Below, piece after piece: positions 1 through 9,089 of a DNA stretch of 64,000 nt. Within the stretch, counting starts at the first letter, position 1. Each line of letters opens with the position of its first letter. Under the pieces are notes generated by a model. That model searched no databases. It saw only the letters and a list, made by a program, of their open reading frames with translations, and was not told where the DNA came from. The position numbers and the translations under genes were made by a program. The stretch is from Bin95 sp965220855. GTDB lineage: Bacteria > Pseudomonadota > Alphaproteobacteria > Bin95. The DNA lies in the NCBI GenBank assembly GCA_965220855.1, contig CBDCQY010000001.1, positions 1,984,001 through 2,048,000 of the forward strand, written 5' to 3'.

Positions 1-457
1 TGGATTCCGGCGTGAAATTGGGCGTCATCAGCGTGAAGGTGTAGTGGCGGCCCTCGAAGCGCAGCCGCTCGCCGGTCTCCCAGCAGCGCCAGATGGCGCG
101 CAGCGCCTGCACATATTCGCGCAGGCGCGGCGCCGGGGCCGACCAGGGCACCGAGAAGCGCTTCTCGTTATGGGGCCGGATCTGCGGGCCGATGCCGAGC
201 ACGAAACGCCCTTTGGAGGCGTTTTGCAGGTCCCAGCAGGCGTTGGCGGTCACCATCGGGCTGCGCGGAAAGGCGATGGCGACCGCGGTGCCGAGCTCCA
301 GCCGGGTCGAGGCGGTGGCGGCGACCGCCAGGGCCAGGAACGGCTCATGGCGGTTTTCCATGGTCATCGCGCCGTCGAAGCCGGCCGCCTCGGCGGCGGC
401 CGCGGCGGCCGACACGGCGTTCAGGTCGTTCTGCGGGAGTGTGGTGAAGACGCGCAT
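1..457 (-). CDS. LLM class F420-dependent oxidoreductase, C-terminus cut by window edge
   Basis: This is the N-terminal part (about 152 residues) of a luciferase-like monooxygenase; the rest lies left of the window. The chain opens MRVFTTLPQNDL and carries the beta-strand and loop pattern of the family, including ELGTAVAIAFPRSP and GRFVLGIGPQ, which line the flavin/F420 pocket in relatives. The family uses F420 or FMN to oxidise or reduce small organic substrates; the substrate cannot be told from sequence. The ATG lies one base after the stop of the SDR gene at 459-1229, so the two are almost certainly cotranscribed, SDR first. Cofactor assignment is by family only. Confidence 0.8.
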   Translation of the reverse strand, partial: MRVFTTLPQNDLNAVSAAAAAAEAAGFDGAMTMENRHEPFLALAVAATASTRLELGTAVAIAFPRSPMVTANACWDLQNASKGRFVLGIGPQIRPHNEKRFSVPWSAPAPRLREYVQALRAIWRCWETGERLRFEGRHYTFTLMTPNFTPES

Positions 458-458
458 G

Positions 459-1229
459 TCACACCCCGGCGGTCATGCCATGGTCGATGACCAGCTCGGC
501 CCCGTTCATGTAGGAGGAGGCGTCGGAGAGCAGGAAGAGGATGCCGGCCGCGATCTCCTCCGGCTTGCCCGCGCGCCCGCCCGGCACGCGCGCCGAGGCG
601 CGCTGCACCGGATCGGTCGAGCTCAGCGCATCGTTGAAGGGCGAGGGGCCGCTCTCCATCATCCGCTCCCAGATCGGCGTGTCGATGATGCCCGGATGGA
701 CCGAATTGACCCGCACCCCCCAGCCGCGCCGGGCGCTCTCCAGCGCCGCCGACTTGGTGAACAGGCGCACCGCGCCCTTGGTGGCGCTGTAGCAGGAAAG
801 GCCGACGCTGTTGCCGGTCAGCCCCGCGACCGAGGAAAGGTTGACGATAGAGCCGCCGCCGGCGTCGCGGATCGCGGGCAGGATATGCTTCACGCCCAGG
901 AACACGCCCTCGACATTGACCGCCTGCTGGCGGCGCCAGTCTTCCAGGCTGGTCTCCAGCAGCGGGCGCACGATGGCGATGCCGGCATTGTTGACCAGCC
1001 CGTGCAGCGGGCCGCAGGCGTCGGCGATCTCGCGCCAGCGCGCCTCGTCGGTCACATCCTGGGGGAAGAAGCGCCCGCCGGCGCGCTCGGCGGTCTCGCG
1101 CGCGCTCGCCTCGTCGAGGTCGGTCGCGACCACCGCCGCGCCGGCCGCGGCGGCGGCGAGCGCCGTCGCCCGCCCGATGCCGGACCCCGCGCCGGTGATC
1201 AGAATGCTCTTGCCGTCCAGTGCGCCCAT
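459..1229 (-). CDS. SDR family NAD-dependent oxidoreductase
   Basis: A 256-residue classical short-chain dehydrogenase/reductase. The nucleotide-binding motif TGAGSGIG is at residues 12-19, NNAG at 80-83, the catalytic serine at 132-133 and the YxxxK pair at Y147/K151. Aspartate 38 after the second strand (ATDLD) suggests NAD rather than NADP. I chose the ATG at 1229 because a purine-rich ribosome site (GGGAGAGGGAGAAG) precedes it; the frame stays open further upstream but without family similarity. It is the first gene of a pair with the luciferase-like oxidoreductase at 1-457. The substrate is unknown. Confidence 0.9.
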   Translation of the reverse strand: MGALDGKSILITGAGSGIGRATALAAAAAGAAVVATDLDEASARETAERAGGRFFPQDVTDEARWREIADACGPLHGLVNNAGIAIVRPLLETSLEDWRRQQAVNVEGVFLGVKHILPAIRDAGGGSIVNLSSVAGLTGNSVGLSCYSATKGAVRLFTKSAALESARRGWGVRVNSVHPGIIDTPIWERMMESGPSPFNDALSSTDPVQRASARVPGGRAGKPEEIAAGILFLLSDASSYMNGAELVIDHGMTAGV

Positions 1230-1332
1230 GGCTGCTTCTCCCTCTCCCGTGCGGCCCATTATGCAGCATATGCGGCCGTGCGGGCGGCTTCCGCGTATAA
1301 TCCCCCCGCGCCCGACATCCGAGGAGCGTCGC

Positions 1333-2199
1333 ATGACCGGCCTCTGCGCCTATTTCCCGACCCGCGAATTCGGGTCCGACCCCGCCGCCATCCGGGACTG
1401 GGCCCAGGCGGCGGAGGGGCTCGGCTACGATTGCATCACCGTGCCCGACCATGTGCTGGGCGCGGACCCGAGCGCGCGCCCCGGCTGGAACCCGCCCTAT
1501 GACTGGCGCGACGCCTTCCACGAGACCTTCGTCACGCTCGGCTTTCTCGCCGCCTGCACGGAGCGCATCGGGCTCGCTTCCGGCGTGCTGATCCTGCCGC
1601 AGCGCCAGACGGCGCTGGTCGCCAAGCAGGCGGCGGAGGTCGATATCCTCTCCGGCGGCCGGCTCCGGCTCGGTATCGGCACCGGCTGGAACTTCGTCGA
1701 ATATGAGGCGCTGAACGAGGACTGGAGCACGCGCGGCGCGCGCCAGGCGGAGCAGGTGGCGCTGATGCGCCGGCTGTGGACCGAGGAGCTGGTGACGGTC
1801 GAGGGGCGCTGGCACAACTTCTCCGCCGCCGGGCTGAACCCGCTGCCGGCGCGCCCGATCCCGGTCTGGTTCGGCGGCCGGCATCCGGCGGTGCTGCGCC
1901 GCGCGGCGCGGCTCGGCGATGGCTGGATTCCGATCCGCATGCGGGGCGACAAGGCCCGGCAGGCGATGGAGACCCTGCACGGCCTGCTGGAGGCCGAGGG
2001 GCGCGACCCGGCCGCCTTCGGCATCGAGGCCTGGCTGACCGGCGCCACGCCGGACGCGCAGGACTGGGCGGCGCAGGCTGGCGAGTGGCGCGCGCTCGGC
2101 GCGGACCTGCTGACGCTGCACACGCTCTATCCCGTCGAGTCGGTCGATGAGCGCATCCGGGTGCTGGAGCGCTTCCGGGAGGTCGCCGGCGCGTGCTGA
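1333..2199 (+). CDS. LLM class F420-dependent oxidoreductase
   Basis: A 288-residue luciferase-like TIM-barrel oxidoreductase. Family hallmarks are visible: the N-terminal strand with YDCITVPDHVLG (about residues 33-44), a tract around LASGVLILPQRQ, the GGRLRLGIGTGWN motif, and PIPVWFGGRHPAVLRRAARLGDGW in the C-terminal half. Such proteins typically bind F420 or FMN in secondary metabolism or catabolism. The ATG at 1333 has a GAGGAGCG ribosome site. Its 3' end overlaps the GTG start of the PhnM-like gene by 7 bases, indicating translational coupling. It is divergent from the SDR gene across about 100 bases that must hold both promoters. The substrate is unknown. Confidence 0.85.
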   Translation: MTGLCAYFPTREFGSDPAAIRDWAQAAEGLGYDCITVPDHVLGADPSARPGWNPPYDWRDAFHETFVTLGFLAACTERIGLASGVLILPQRQTALVAKQAAEVDILSGGRLRLGIGTGWNFVEYEALNEDWSTRGARQAEQVALMRRLWTEELVTVEGRWHNFSAAGLNPLPARPIPVWFGGRHPAVLRRAARLGDGWIPIRMRGDKARQAMETLHGLLEAEGRDPAAFGIEAWLTGATPDAQDWAAQAGEWRALGADLLTLHTLYPVESVDERIRVLERFREVAGAC

Positions 2200-3320
2200 C
2201 CATCCGGGGGGGAAGGGCGCTCACGCCCGAAGGCGGCTTCGAGCGGCGCGACCTCGCGGTCGCCGACGGCCGCATCGTGGCGGCGGCGGCGGGCGGCGGC
2301 GAGGCGCTGGACGCCTCGGGCCTGCTGGTGCTGCCCGGCATCGTCGATCTTCACGGCGACGCCTTCGAGCGCCAGATCATGCCGCGTCCGGGCGTGCATT
2401 TCCCGATGGATGTGGCCCTGCTGGACACCGACCGGCAGCTGGCGGCCAACGGCGTCACCACGGCCTTTCACGCCGTCACCTGGTCGTGGGAGCCGGGCTT
2501 GCGCGGGCGCGGCACGCTGGTGGCGCTGATGGAGGCCATGGCCGCGCTCGCGGGCCGCTTCACCGTGGATACCCGCCTGCATCTGCGCATCGAGACCCAC
2601 AATCTGGATGCGGTGGAGGAGCTCGCCGCCTGGCTGGCCGAGGGCCGTTTCGACCTGCTGGCCTTCAACGACCATTTCGCCGAAATCCGCGAGCAATGCG
2701 CCGAGGATGTGCAGAAGCTCGCCAAATATGCCGGGCGCTCCGGCATGGCGCATGACGCCTTCCTGGCGCTGGTGGAGCGGGTGGGCGAGCGGGCGCATGA
2801 GGCCCCGGCGGCGGTGCGCCGGCTGGCGGCGGCGGCGCGCGCGGCCGGCGTGCCGCAACTGGCCCATGACGAGGAGACGCTGGAGCAGCGCCGCCTGCAT
2901 CGCGGCCTGGGCGCGCGCATTTCCGAATTTCCGGAGACCGACGCGGTGGCCGCGGAGGCCGTGCAGGCCGGCGAGGCGGTGGTGTTCGGCGCGCCCAACG
3001 TGCTGCGCGGCAAGAGCCACACCACCGCGCCACGCGCCGCCGACATGGTGCGGCGCGGCCTCTGCACCGTGCTCGCCTCGGACTATTACTATCCGGCGCT
3101 GCTGCTGGCGCCCTTCCGTCTGGAGGCGGACGGCATCCTGCCGCTGGAGCGGGCCTGGCCGCTGGTCTCGACCAACCCGGCCCGCGCCGCCGGCCTCGAC
3201 GACCGGGGGACGCTGGCGGAGGGCCAGCGCGCCGACATCCTGCTGGTCGATCCCGCCGCCCCCGTCCCCCGCCCCGCCGCCCTCCTCGCCGCCGGCAAAC
3301 TCCTGCGCTTCACGGCGTGA
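2193..3320 (+). CDS. phnM: PhnM-like amidohydrolase (alpha-D-ribose 1-methylphosphonate 5-triphosphate diphosphatase family)
   Basis: A 375-residue metal-dependent hydrolase of the amidohydrolase superfamily. The segment LPGIVDLHGDAFERQ (about residues 48-61) is the PhnM version of the metal-binding HxH region, with glycine replacing one spacer residue. A histidine cluster lies near residue 130 (RLHLRIETHN) and the late aspartate motif is ASDYYYPALLL. PhnM removes pyrophosphate from the ribose-triphosphate intermediate of the C-P lyase pathway. No other phn gene is seen here; the gene is instead coupled to a luciferase-like oxidoreductase by a GTG start inside that gene. The family call is firm. 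The exact reaction is less so, because the C-P lyase core is absent from the window. Confidence 0.8.
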   Translation: MLTIRGGRALTPEGGFERRDLAVADGRIVAAAAGGGEALDASGLLVLPGIVDLHGDAFERQIMPRPGVHFPMDVALLDTDRQLAANGVTTAFHAVTWSWEPGLRGRGTLVALMEAMAALAGRFTVDTRLHLRIETHNLDAVEELAAWLAEGRFDLLAFNDHFAEIREQCAEDVQKLAKYAGRSGMAHDAFLALVERVGERAHEAPAAVRRLAAAARAAGVPQLAHDEETLEQRRLHRGLGARISEFPETDAVAAEAVQAGEAVVFGAPNVLRGKSHTTAPRAADMVRRGLCTVLASDYYYPALLLAPFRLEADGILPLERAWPLVSTNPARAAGLDDRGTLAEGQRADILLVDPAAPVPRPAALLAAGKLLRFTA

Positions 3321-3339
3321 GGGCGCGCGCTGCGCCTGT

Positions 3340-6300
3340 TCAGGGCATATTCCAGCTGCTGCCTGATCGCATGGCGTGAAGATCACGCATGAGTGGCTCA
3401 AAGGGCAAACCGAGTGATCGAATTTGCAAGCGATCAATCTGCTCTATTAGTGCTGGTGCCCCGGAAAAGAAATCTACATTTTTCCACTGCACCCCAGCGT
3501 TGCGCTTGCCGGTGATGCAATATGGCAGCGCTTCGATCAGCTGATCTGCCAACTCAAAGACTGCGCGCTGTTCCCGTCCTTCACAGACCCAAGATTCTGG
3601 CAATCCGAGGAGAGTCGCAGTATGGACATTAACATCGAATCCGTCGCCGGTCATCAACCACCATCCATAGAACACGTGTGCATTCAATGCAACCAGCGTG
3701 ATACGGAAATCTCTCTCCGTACGGAACTGTAGCACATTTTCGCGGCGGGGAAATATTGCTCCGGCAGGCAATGCTGATATATATTGATAAGCTGTATGCG
3801 GCAATCCGATTGCATGTGTCCCTTGCTGGAATTTACTTATAATATCGCCAACACATTTAGATTGTCTTAGAAGCGAAACAACCAGTGCCTGTGACGCTTT
3901 CGTTGGAGTACGAAGCCACTGAAATGCAATTCTTCCGTCCGTCGCCGCCGCCGGAATAGTCACTGCTTCGATCAATCGACGATTACTAAGGCAGGCGGCG
4001 CGCTCATTACGTCTAGGTTCCTCAAACCAGCGGCGCAGACCCGAGGTTCGCACCCGTCCGCCAACACCTCTTCGAGCTGTCAACAAAAGTATACGCTGCT
4101 TATTTGGCCAATCCTTGGCTGTTGGCTCGGTATTGAAGATTCGCCCTGGTGTCATGTCATAATGATGAAGATCGACAAGTGACGACAACCCCTGCGCTTG
4201 TGCTCGCAATTTGGCATGATCTTGTCGAAACGATACTCCCAGAGGAAGCACCAACTCCACTATCCCTTTTTGAGGATGGGCTAACGTGAGCGCCAACTCT
4301 ACGAACAATCCCTCGCTACGACCTGTCGATAGTGCTTGATAATTGCGTTGATTGAGTTGTTCCTTGACGTCCTTAGTTAAATTTCCATAAGGCGGATTAC
4401 CAATAATGACATCAAAACCTGTCCAGTCATGATAACCAAAAATCAACCTAGGGTCCGAATCCGCTATCGATTCATCTTGCTCAAGCGGCGACCAATCGAC
4501 AAAAGATTGATATTGACGCGACACTGGCATGTTGTGCACATAGGCTGCGAATTTGGCGCGAAGTGCACGATCCGTATCTCGCAAACTTTGCTTCAGTTCA
4601 TTATCGTGAGCATCAAACCATTGGCGCCGTGTCGCAATAATGTTGTCTAGAAGTTGGCGAAATTCCGGTTCTACTTCGGTTAACTGATCAGCAACGAGTG
4701 GCGTCCAACCTGGATCCGGCACGGTGCCGTAGGCGTTTGCCGTGACAATTCGCGCCTCCAGATTTGGCAGCGGACTTGTTTGGGCACCTTCAGTAGCTTC
4801 GATTGCAAGAAACAAGCGAAGCCGCGCGATCTGTGCCGCAAGCGGTTGAACGTCACTGCCATGTAGCTGCTCTCGGATGATAGCGCGAACCAAATCTCCC
4901 CTCCGTTGATTAATAAGATCTGGAGATTTTAGCTTATTGAGCGCTCGAAGCAGAACATCCAATGTTCCTAAAAGAAACACTCCCGACCCCACCGCAGGAT
5001 CAAAAAAAGTTAAACGACGGAGCCGTTCACTCACAGCTTTGCGCATCTCGACTGGCCACGACGGCGTCGAGTCATCGTTTTCAGAAAAGAGCAATCGGAG
5101 GTCAATTTCCGGCATATTCAAATCATCTTCCATTTGTAGGCGAGCCACTAATGCGTCAGATACCATCACTTCAACCACATCTCTTGGGGTATAATAGGTA
5201 CCCTTTGGTTTTCGACGCGGTGGAGGTTTAGTGTGATCAATTAAACAGACAAGTCGCTCAAACAATGCGCCGAGTAATTCGGGGTCGAGTGCTTGATCGT
5301 GCGTTTGAGCGGAATGTTCATCTAGAGTCCATTGAAATGATTCTAGAATGTTAAACAGTCCAGGCGTATTGCTATCGTCAGCCCAATACGCGTTGTCCGG
5401 GAGTGAAATCAAATCATCACTGTGATGTCGAGCGAATATTGATCCGTTGAGAAATGGAGTAATTTGAAACAACGAATCGAGATCAGCTATTGGATGAGAA
5501 GTGCGCTGAGAATATGAAGTGTTCAAAATGTTATGAAACAGATAGGATAAAATATCTTCATGATAACCGAATTCATAGCTAGCGGTGTCGCGACGCGCCA
5601 AGTTAATGAAATCGACATCAAATAAACTTCGTGGTATAAGACCATGTTCTTTTAATATCCAGGCAAATAGCAAACGAATAAGATGTCGCACCATTGCCAT
5701 ATTGTAAGTGGTTTGAGTATCTGAGCCAAGCTGAGACTTGAGCCAAGATTCAACTTTTACATAAAATTCTCGCTGAAGTGGCAATATATCGAAAGCGGCT
5801 TGTAGCTTATCTAATTTCCGCTTTGATTCAGAAAGATGAAACCATTCAATCACTTTATCCAGCGTCGACATGATGCTGATATACGGAAGGTCAGGATTAA
5901 ACTCGGAGGTCATTAATGTTCGACCATTAACATGTAAAACTAAGCGCATTCGAATGTCAAAGCTATTATCCCCTAAACTTTGAGACGTCGTATAACAGCA
6001 GGCAAGAAGGGCTTCTTCAGTTTTGCCGAATGCTCGCGCGCACAGAGCGATATCACCTTTTCGTAACTGTTCTCCTTTACCAACATAACTTTCTGATCTG
6101 AAAGGGATGGCTGCCAGTCGAATATTCGGAGGTAGAAGAGGAGGATTTGGTTGCTTGATATTGGGCAAGTATGTGGGGCCAGATGAAATCAAAAAATTGG
6201 AATCCCAATCGTGATGATATGCATCAGCTATAATACCAGAGTCTGGTAGTTGAATGTGCAGCTTATTAATTCTTTGGTCAGTAAATGCTTCAATGACACT

Positions 6301-6972
6301 GGCAACTTGATTGTTACGGATGGCAGCTACGACATTATTCAGAAACTTTCGAGCAAAAGGAAATAAGGTAAACGATGCGGGTTTTCGACGAAATTGATCG
6401 ATGGCAAGTAGCTCGACTAAATTGTCGGCACCATGATAATGATCTAGTGAAAATATCGGTCTGTGTGATAAGTCGTTATCAGAGGATTTGAATTGAAGCA
6501 TATATTCTGCAGCTAGCGTAACAGAGGTTGAACCAGTTTCAGAGTCAGTATACCGCTCATAAATTCGCCAAGTGCGGCCATCTGTGAGAATACCAAGTGT
6601 CTGATCGTCTGCAAGGCGATGCTGGTGGAGATAGCGTTGAATTTGGCGAGATGGTGTGTCGGCACGATTGGAGCGAGGTTTGTCAAACTCGGTGCCAAGT
6701 AATTTTTCTTCTATAATAAATCGCGCGGGAACATTGTCCTTTTCAGCATCGACAACAGGAATTGGCCAAACAATTCGATCTGGAATGTTTCTTCCGTCAC
6801 CGACTTGTCGACGCATGTGTGATCTTGGATAGCCAAGCGCTTCCAATATTGGTTCAATCAGGTGATCCTGCGTGTCGGCTTCTGTAGGCTCAGAGAGCGC
6901 ACCTAGTATGTCTTCCCCTTGGGAATAAACGGCCTGAATGCGTGTTGGCCTACCAGTACGGCTGTCGGTCAT
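3340..6972 (-). CDS. Type IIG-like fused restriction endonuclease / N6-adenine DNA methyltransferase
   Basis: A 1210-residue single-chain restriction-modification candidate. The N-terminal 100 residues resemble the HsdR_N / PD-(D/E)xK nuclease fold, with D65 and E88-x-K90 (FIIEEK) as likely catalytic residues. The methyltransferase has motif I FFDPAVGSGVFLL near residue 660 and motif IV IIGNPPYGN near 856 (Eco57I class, adenine N6). The last 300 residues presumably hold target recognition. The start has AAGGA ten bases upstream and an AT-rich promoter-like stretch. Base composition is strikingly AT-rich against GC-rich neighbours on both sides, so it was probably acquired horizontally. PglX of BREX is a related methyltransferase, but no BREX partners are present. 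The recognition site is unknown. Confidence 0.85.
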   Translation of the reverse strand: MTDSRTGRPTRIQAVYSQGEDILGALSEPTEADTQDHLIEPILEALGYPRSHMRRQVGDGRNIPDRIVWPIPVVDAEKDNVPARFIIEEKLLGTEFDKPRSNRADTPSRQIQRYLHQHRLADDQTLGILTDGRTWRIYERYTDSETGSTSVTLAAEYMLQFKSSDNDLSHRPIFSLDHYHGADNLVELLAIDQFRRKPASFTLFPFARKFLNNVVAAIRNNQVASVIEAFTDQRINKLHIQLPDSGIIADAYHHDWDSNFLISSGPTYLPNIKQPNPPLLPPNIRLAAIPFRSESYVGKGEQLRKGDIALCARAFGKTEEALLACCYTTSQSLGDNSFDIRMRLVLHVNGRTLMTSEFNPDLPYISIMSTLDKVIEWFHLSESKRKLDKLQAAFDILPLQREFYVKVESWLKSQLGSDTQTTYNMAMVRHLIRLLFAWILKEHGLIPRSLFDVDFINLARRDTASYEFGYHEDILSYLFHNILNTSYSQRTSHPIADLDSLFQITPFLNGSIFARHHSDDLISLPDNAYWADDSNTPGLFNILESFQWTLDEHSAQTHDQALDPELLGALFERLVCLIDHTKPPPRRKPKGTYYTPRDVVEVMVSDALVARLQMEDDLNMPEIDLRLLFSENDDSTPSWPVEMRKAVSERLRRLTFFDPAVGSGVFLLGTLDVLLRALNKLKSPDLINQRRGDLVRAIIREQLHGSDVQPLAAQIARLRLFLAIEATEGAQTSPLPNLEARIVTANAYGTVPDPGWTPLVADQLTEVEPEFRQLLDNIIATRRQWFDAHDNELKQSLRDTDRALRAKFAAYVHNMPVSRQYQSFVDWSPLEQDESIADSDPRLIFGYHDWTGFDVIIGNPPYGNLTKDVKEQLNQRNYQALSTGRSEGLFVELALTLAHPQKGIVELVLPLGVSFRQDHAKLRAQAQGLSSLVDLHHYDMTPGRIFNTEPTAKDWPNKQRILLLTARRGVGGRVRTSGLRRWFEEPRRNERAACLSNRRLIEAVTIPAAATDGRIAFQWLRTPTKASQALVVSLLRQSKCVGDIISKFQQGTHAIGLPHTAYQYISALPAGAIFPRRENVLQFRTERDFRITLVALNAHVFYGWWLMTGDGFDVNVHTATLLGLPESWVCEGREQRAVFELADQLIEALPYCITGKRNAGVQWKNVDFFSGAPALIEQIDRLQIRSLGLPFEPLMRDLHAMRSGSSWNMP

Positions 6973-7126
6973 TATGCAGCGGTCCTTGTTGAGTGAATGT
7001 CGCAGTCAATCTGGTGCTATTTTATATGATAGAATGATCCTAGTGCGTTCCGGGAAGCGGAGCGGACCGGCTCGATGGTAGCCGGGTCGTAGCTGGCGAT
7101 CGGGGATTGCGGTGAACTGTTGATCG

Positions 7127-7312
7127 TCACCGAGGCAGCCCTTGTTCGTCGTAGAGCAGGTCACCATGCTCCATAGCAGAGGGCCCCGGCCCCATGAGTT
7201 TGGTGCAGCGCTCCGCTATGGCGCGTAGCGCGGCGTCCCTCGCGTCGATCTCCGCTTCGCACAGATCGTTGGCGGGTCCGGGCGTCTCGTCGATGTCGTC
7301 GGTGGGAGTCAT
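7127..7312 (-). CDS. small hypothetical protein (61 aa)
   Basis: A short open frame reading MTPTDDIDET and ending LLYDEQGLPR. It is acidic at the N-terminus, with a central predicted helix (DARDAALRAIAERCTKLMG). It has host-like GC content, unlike the restriction gene beside it, and is divergent from the acyl-CoA ligase at 7457. The ribosome site is weak. The C-terminal signature LLYDE-GLP seems familiar to me from short bacterial proteins, possibly antitoxin-like, but I cannot name the family and no toxin partner is adjacent. It may simply be a conserved orphan. Confidence 0.45.
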   Translation of the reverse strand: MTPTDDIDETPGPANDLCEAEIDARDAALRAIAERCTKLMGPGPSAMEHGDLLYDEQGLPR

Positions 7313-7456
7313 CGCTCGCTCGGCAGTTCCATCGCATGGACCATACGCGGCATCCTTGCCGGCCTCAAGGGAGACTCCATACGCGCCGGCCCTTGCGGTC
7401 GGGGCGGGTGGGCTGCTTGACTTGGGAAGCAGACAGCGCTGGAGGTCTCGCCGCTC

Positions 7457-8986
7457 ATGAATCTCGCCGCCCTGTTGATCCGCTCGGCCCGCGCGCGGCC
7501 GGACAATCTGGCGCTCGCGCGCGGGCTGGCCCCGCATGCCGACTATCGCACGTTTGCCGCGCGCGTGGCGGCGATCGCCGGGGCGCTGCTGGCGGCCGGG
7601 CTGCGGCCCGGCGACCGGGTGGCGCTCGCCATGAAGAACTGCCCGGAATTCCTCGAGCTGCTCTACGGCGTCTGGCACGCCGGGCTTTGCGCCGTGCCGG
7701 TCAACGCCCGGCTGCATCCGGCCGAGTTCGCCTACATCTTCGAGAATTCGGGCGCGCGCATGGTGGCGGTGACGCCCGACCTGGCGGACGCGCTCGCGCC
7801 GGTCTGCGACGGGCTGCCGGCGGTCGAGCGCATGGTCGCGGTCGGCGAGGCGGAGTTCCGCGCGCTCTACGAGGGCGCGCCGGCCGGCCTCGCCCCGGTC
7901 GCGCCCGACGACAACGCCTGGCTGTTCTACACCAGCGGCACCACCGGGCGGCCGAAGGGCGCCGCGCTCTCGCATCGCAATCTGCTGCACTGCACGCTCG
8001 GCTATTTCTCGGATGTCGATGACATCGCCGAGGGCGACGCCATCCTGCATCCCGCCCCGCTCAGCCACGGCTCCGGCTGCTACAACATTCCCCATGTCGC
8101 GCGCGCCAGCCCGCAAGTGGTGCCGGACGGCGGCTTCGACCCGGCGGAAATCTTCGAGCTGATCCGCCATTACCGGGGCGCCACCTTCTTCGCCGCGCCG
8201 ACCATGGTGAAGCGGCTGATCGACCATCCGGGCGCGGCCGAGGCCGACGTCCGCAATCTGCGCTCGATCGTCTATGGCGGCGGGCCGATGTATGTCGCCG
8301 ACGCCAGGCGCGCGCTCGCGCTCTGGGGGCCGAAGCTGATCCAGATCTACGGCCAGGGCGAATGCCCGATGACCATCACCAGCCTGCGCCGCGAGGAGAT
8401 CGCGGATGTGGAGCACCCCCGCCATGAGGAGCGGCTGGCCTCCGCCGGGCGCGCTTTCGCCAATGTCGAGGTGCGCATCGCCGACGGGGCCGAGCGGAGC
8501 CTGCCGCCCGGCGAGACCGGCGAAATCCAGGTGCGCGGCGATGTGGTGATGAACGGCTACTGGAACAATCCCGAAGCCTCCGCCGAGGCGCTCAGGGGCG
8601 GCTGGCTGCACACCGGCGATGTCGGCGTCATGGACGATGAGGGCTATGTGACGCTCAAGGACCGCTCGAAGGACATGATCATCTCCGGCGGCGTCAACAT
8701 CTATCCGCGCGAGGTGGAGGAAGCGCTGCTGACGCATCCCGGCGTGAGCGAGGTCTCGGTGATCGGCCGGCCGGACCCGGAATGGGGCGAGACGGTGGTG
8801 GCCTATGTGGTCGCCGCCGGCCCGGCCCCGGAGACGGAAGCGCTCGACCGCCACTGCCGGGACAGCATGGCGCGCTTCAAGCGGCCGAGGGCGTGGCGCT
8901 TCGTCGAGTCGCTGCCCAAGAACAATTACGGCAAGGTGGTGAAGACCGAATTGCGGCTGCAGGAGGCCCGGCGGTCGGAATGCTGA
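7457..8986 (+). CDS. AMP-binding acyl-CoA synthetase
   Basis: A 509-residue member of the adenylate-forming ANL superfamily that activates a carboxylic acid with ATP and CoA. The P-loop YTSGTTGRPKG is near residues 157-167, the aromatic-binding loop IYGQGECPM in the middle, the hinge motif TGDVGVMDDEGYV followed by KDRSKDMIISGG, and the catalytic lysine region PKNNYGKVVK at the C-terminus. Length is standard. The ATG follows a GGAGG site by 11 bases. There is no adjacent fatty-acid gene, so whether the substrate is a medium- or long-chain or an aromatic acid is open. It is transcribed alone, with the cysteine-rich protein gene 103 bases downstream. Confidence 0.92.
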   Translation: MNLAALLIRSARARPDNLALARGLAPHADYRTFAARVAAIAGALLAAGLRPGDRVALAMKNCPEFLELLYGVWHAGLCAVPVNARLHPAEFAYIFENSGARMVAVTPDLADALAPVCDGLPAVERMVAVGEAEFRALYEGAPAGLAPVAPDDNAWLFYTSGTTGRPKGAALSHRNLLHCTLGYFSDVDDIAEGDAILHPAPLSHGSGCYNIPHVARASPQVVPDGGFDPAEIFELIRHYRGATFFAAPTMVKRLIDHPGAAEADVRNLRSIVYGGGPMYVADARRALALWGPKLIQIYGQGECPMTITSLRREEIADVEHPRHEERLASAGRAFANVEVRIADGAERSLPPGETGEIQVRGDVVMNGYWNNPEASAEALRGGWLHTGDVGVMDDEGYVTLKDRSKDMIISGGVNIYPREVEEALLTHPGVSEVSVIGRPDPEWGETVVAYVVAAGPAPETEALDRHCRDSMARFKRPRAWRFVESLPKNNYGKVVKTELRLQEARRSEC

Positions 8987-9089
8987 CGGCGTGCCCGAAG
9001 TTCGACTGCGACGGCTTGACACAAACGGGCGGGTGGCCACCATGGCGGCATAGGGGCGGGGTCGCCGCCGGAACGCAGGGGAAGCGGAC

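Noticed and set aside
3340..6972. BREX system based on a PglX-like methyltransferase.
   Set aside because: No brxA, brxB, brxC, pglZ or brxL genes are nearby, and an N-terminal PD-(D/E)xK-like domain is present, which favours a type IIG enzyme.
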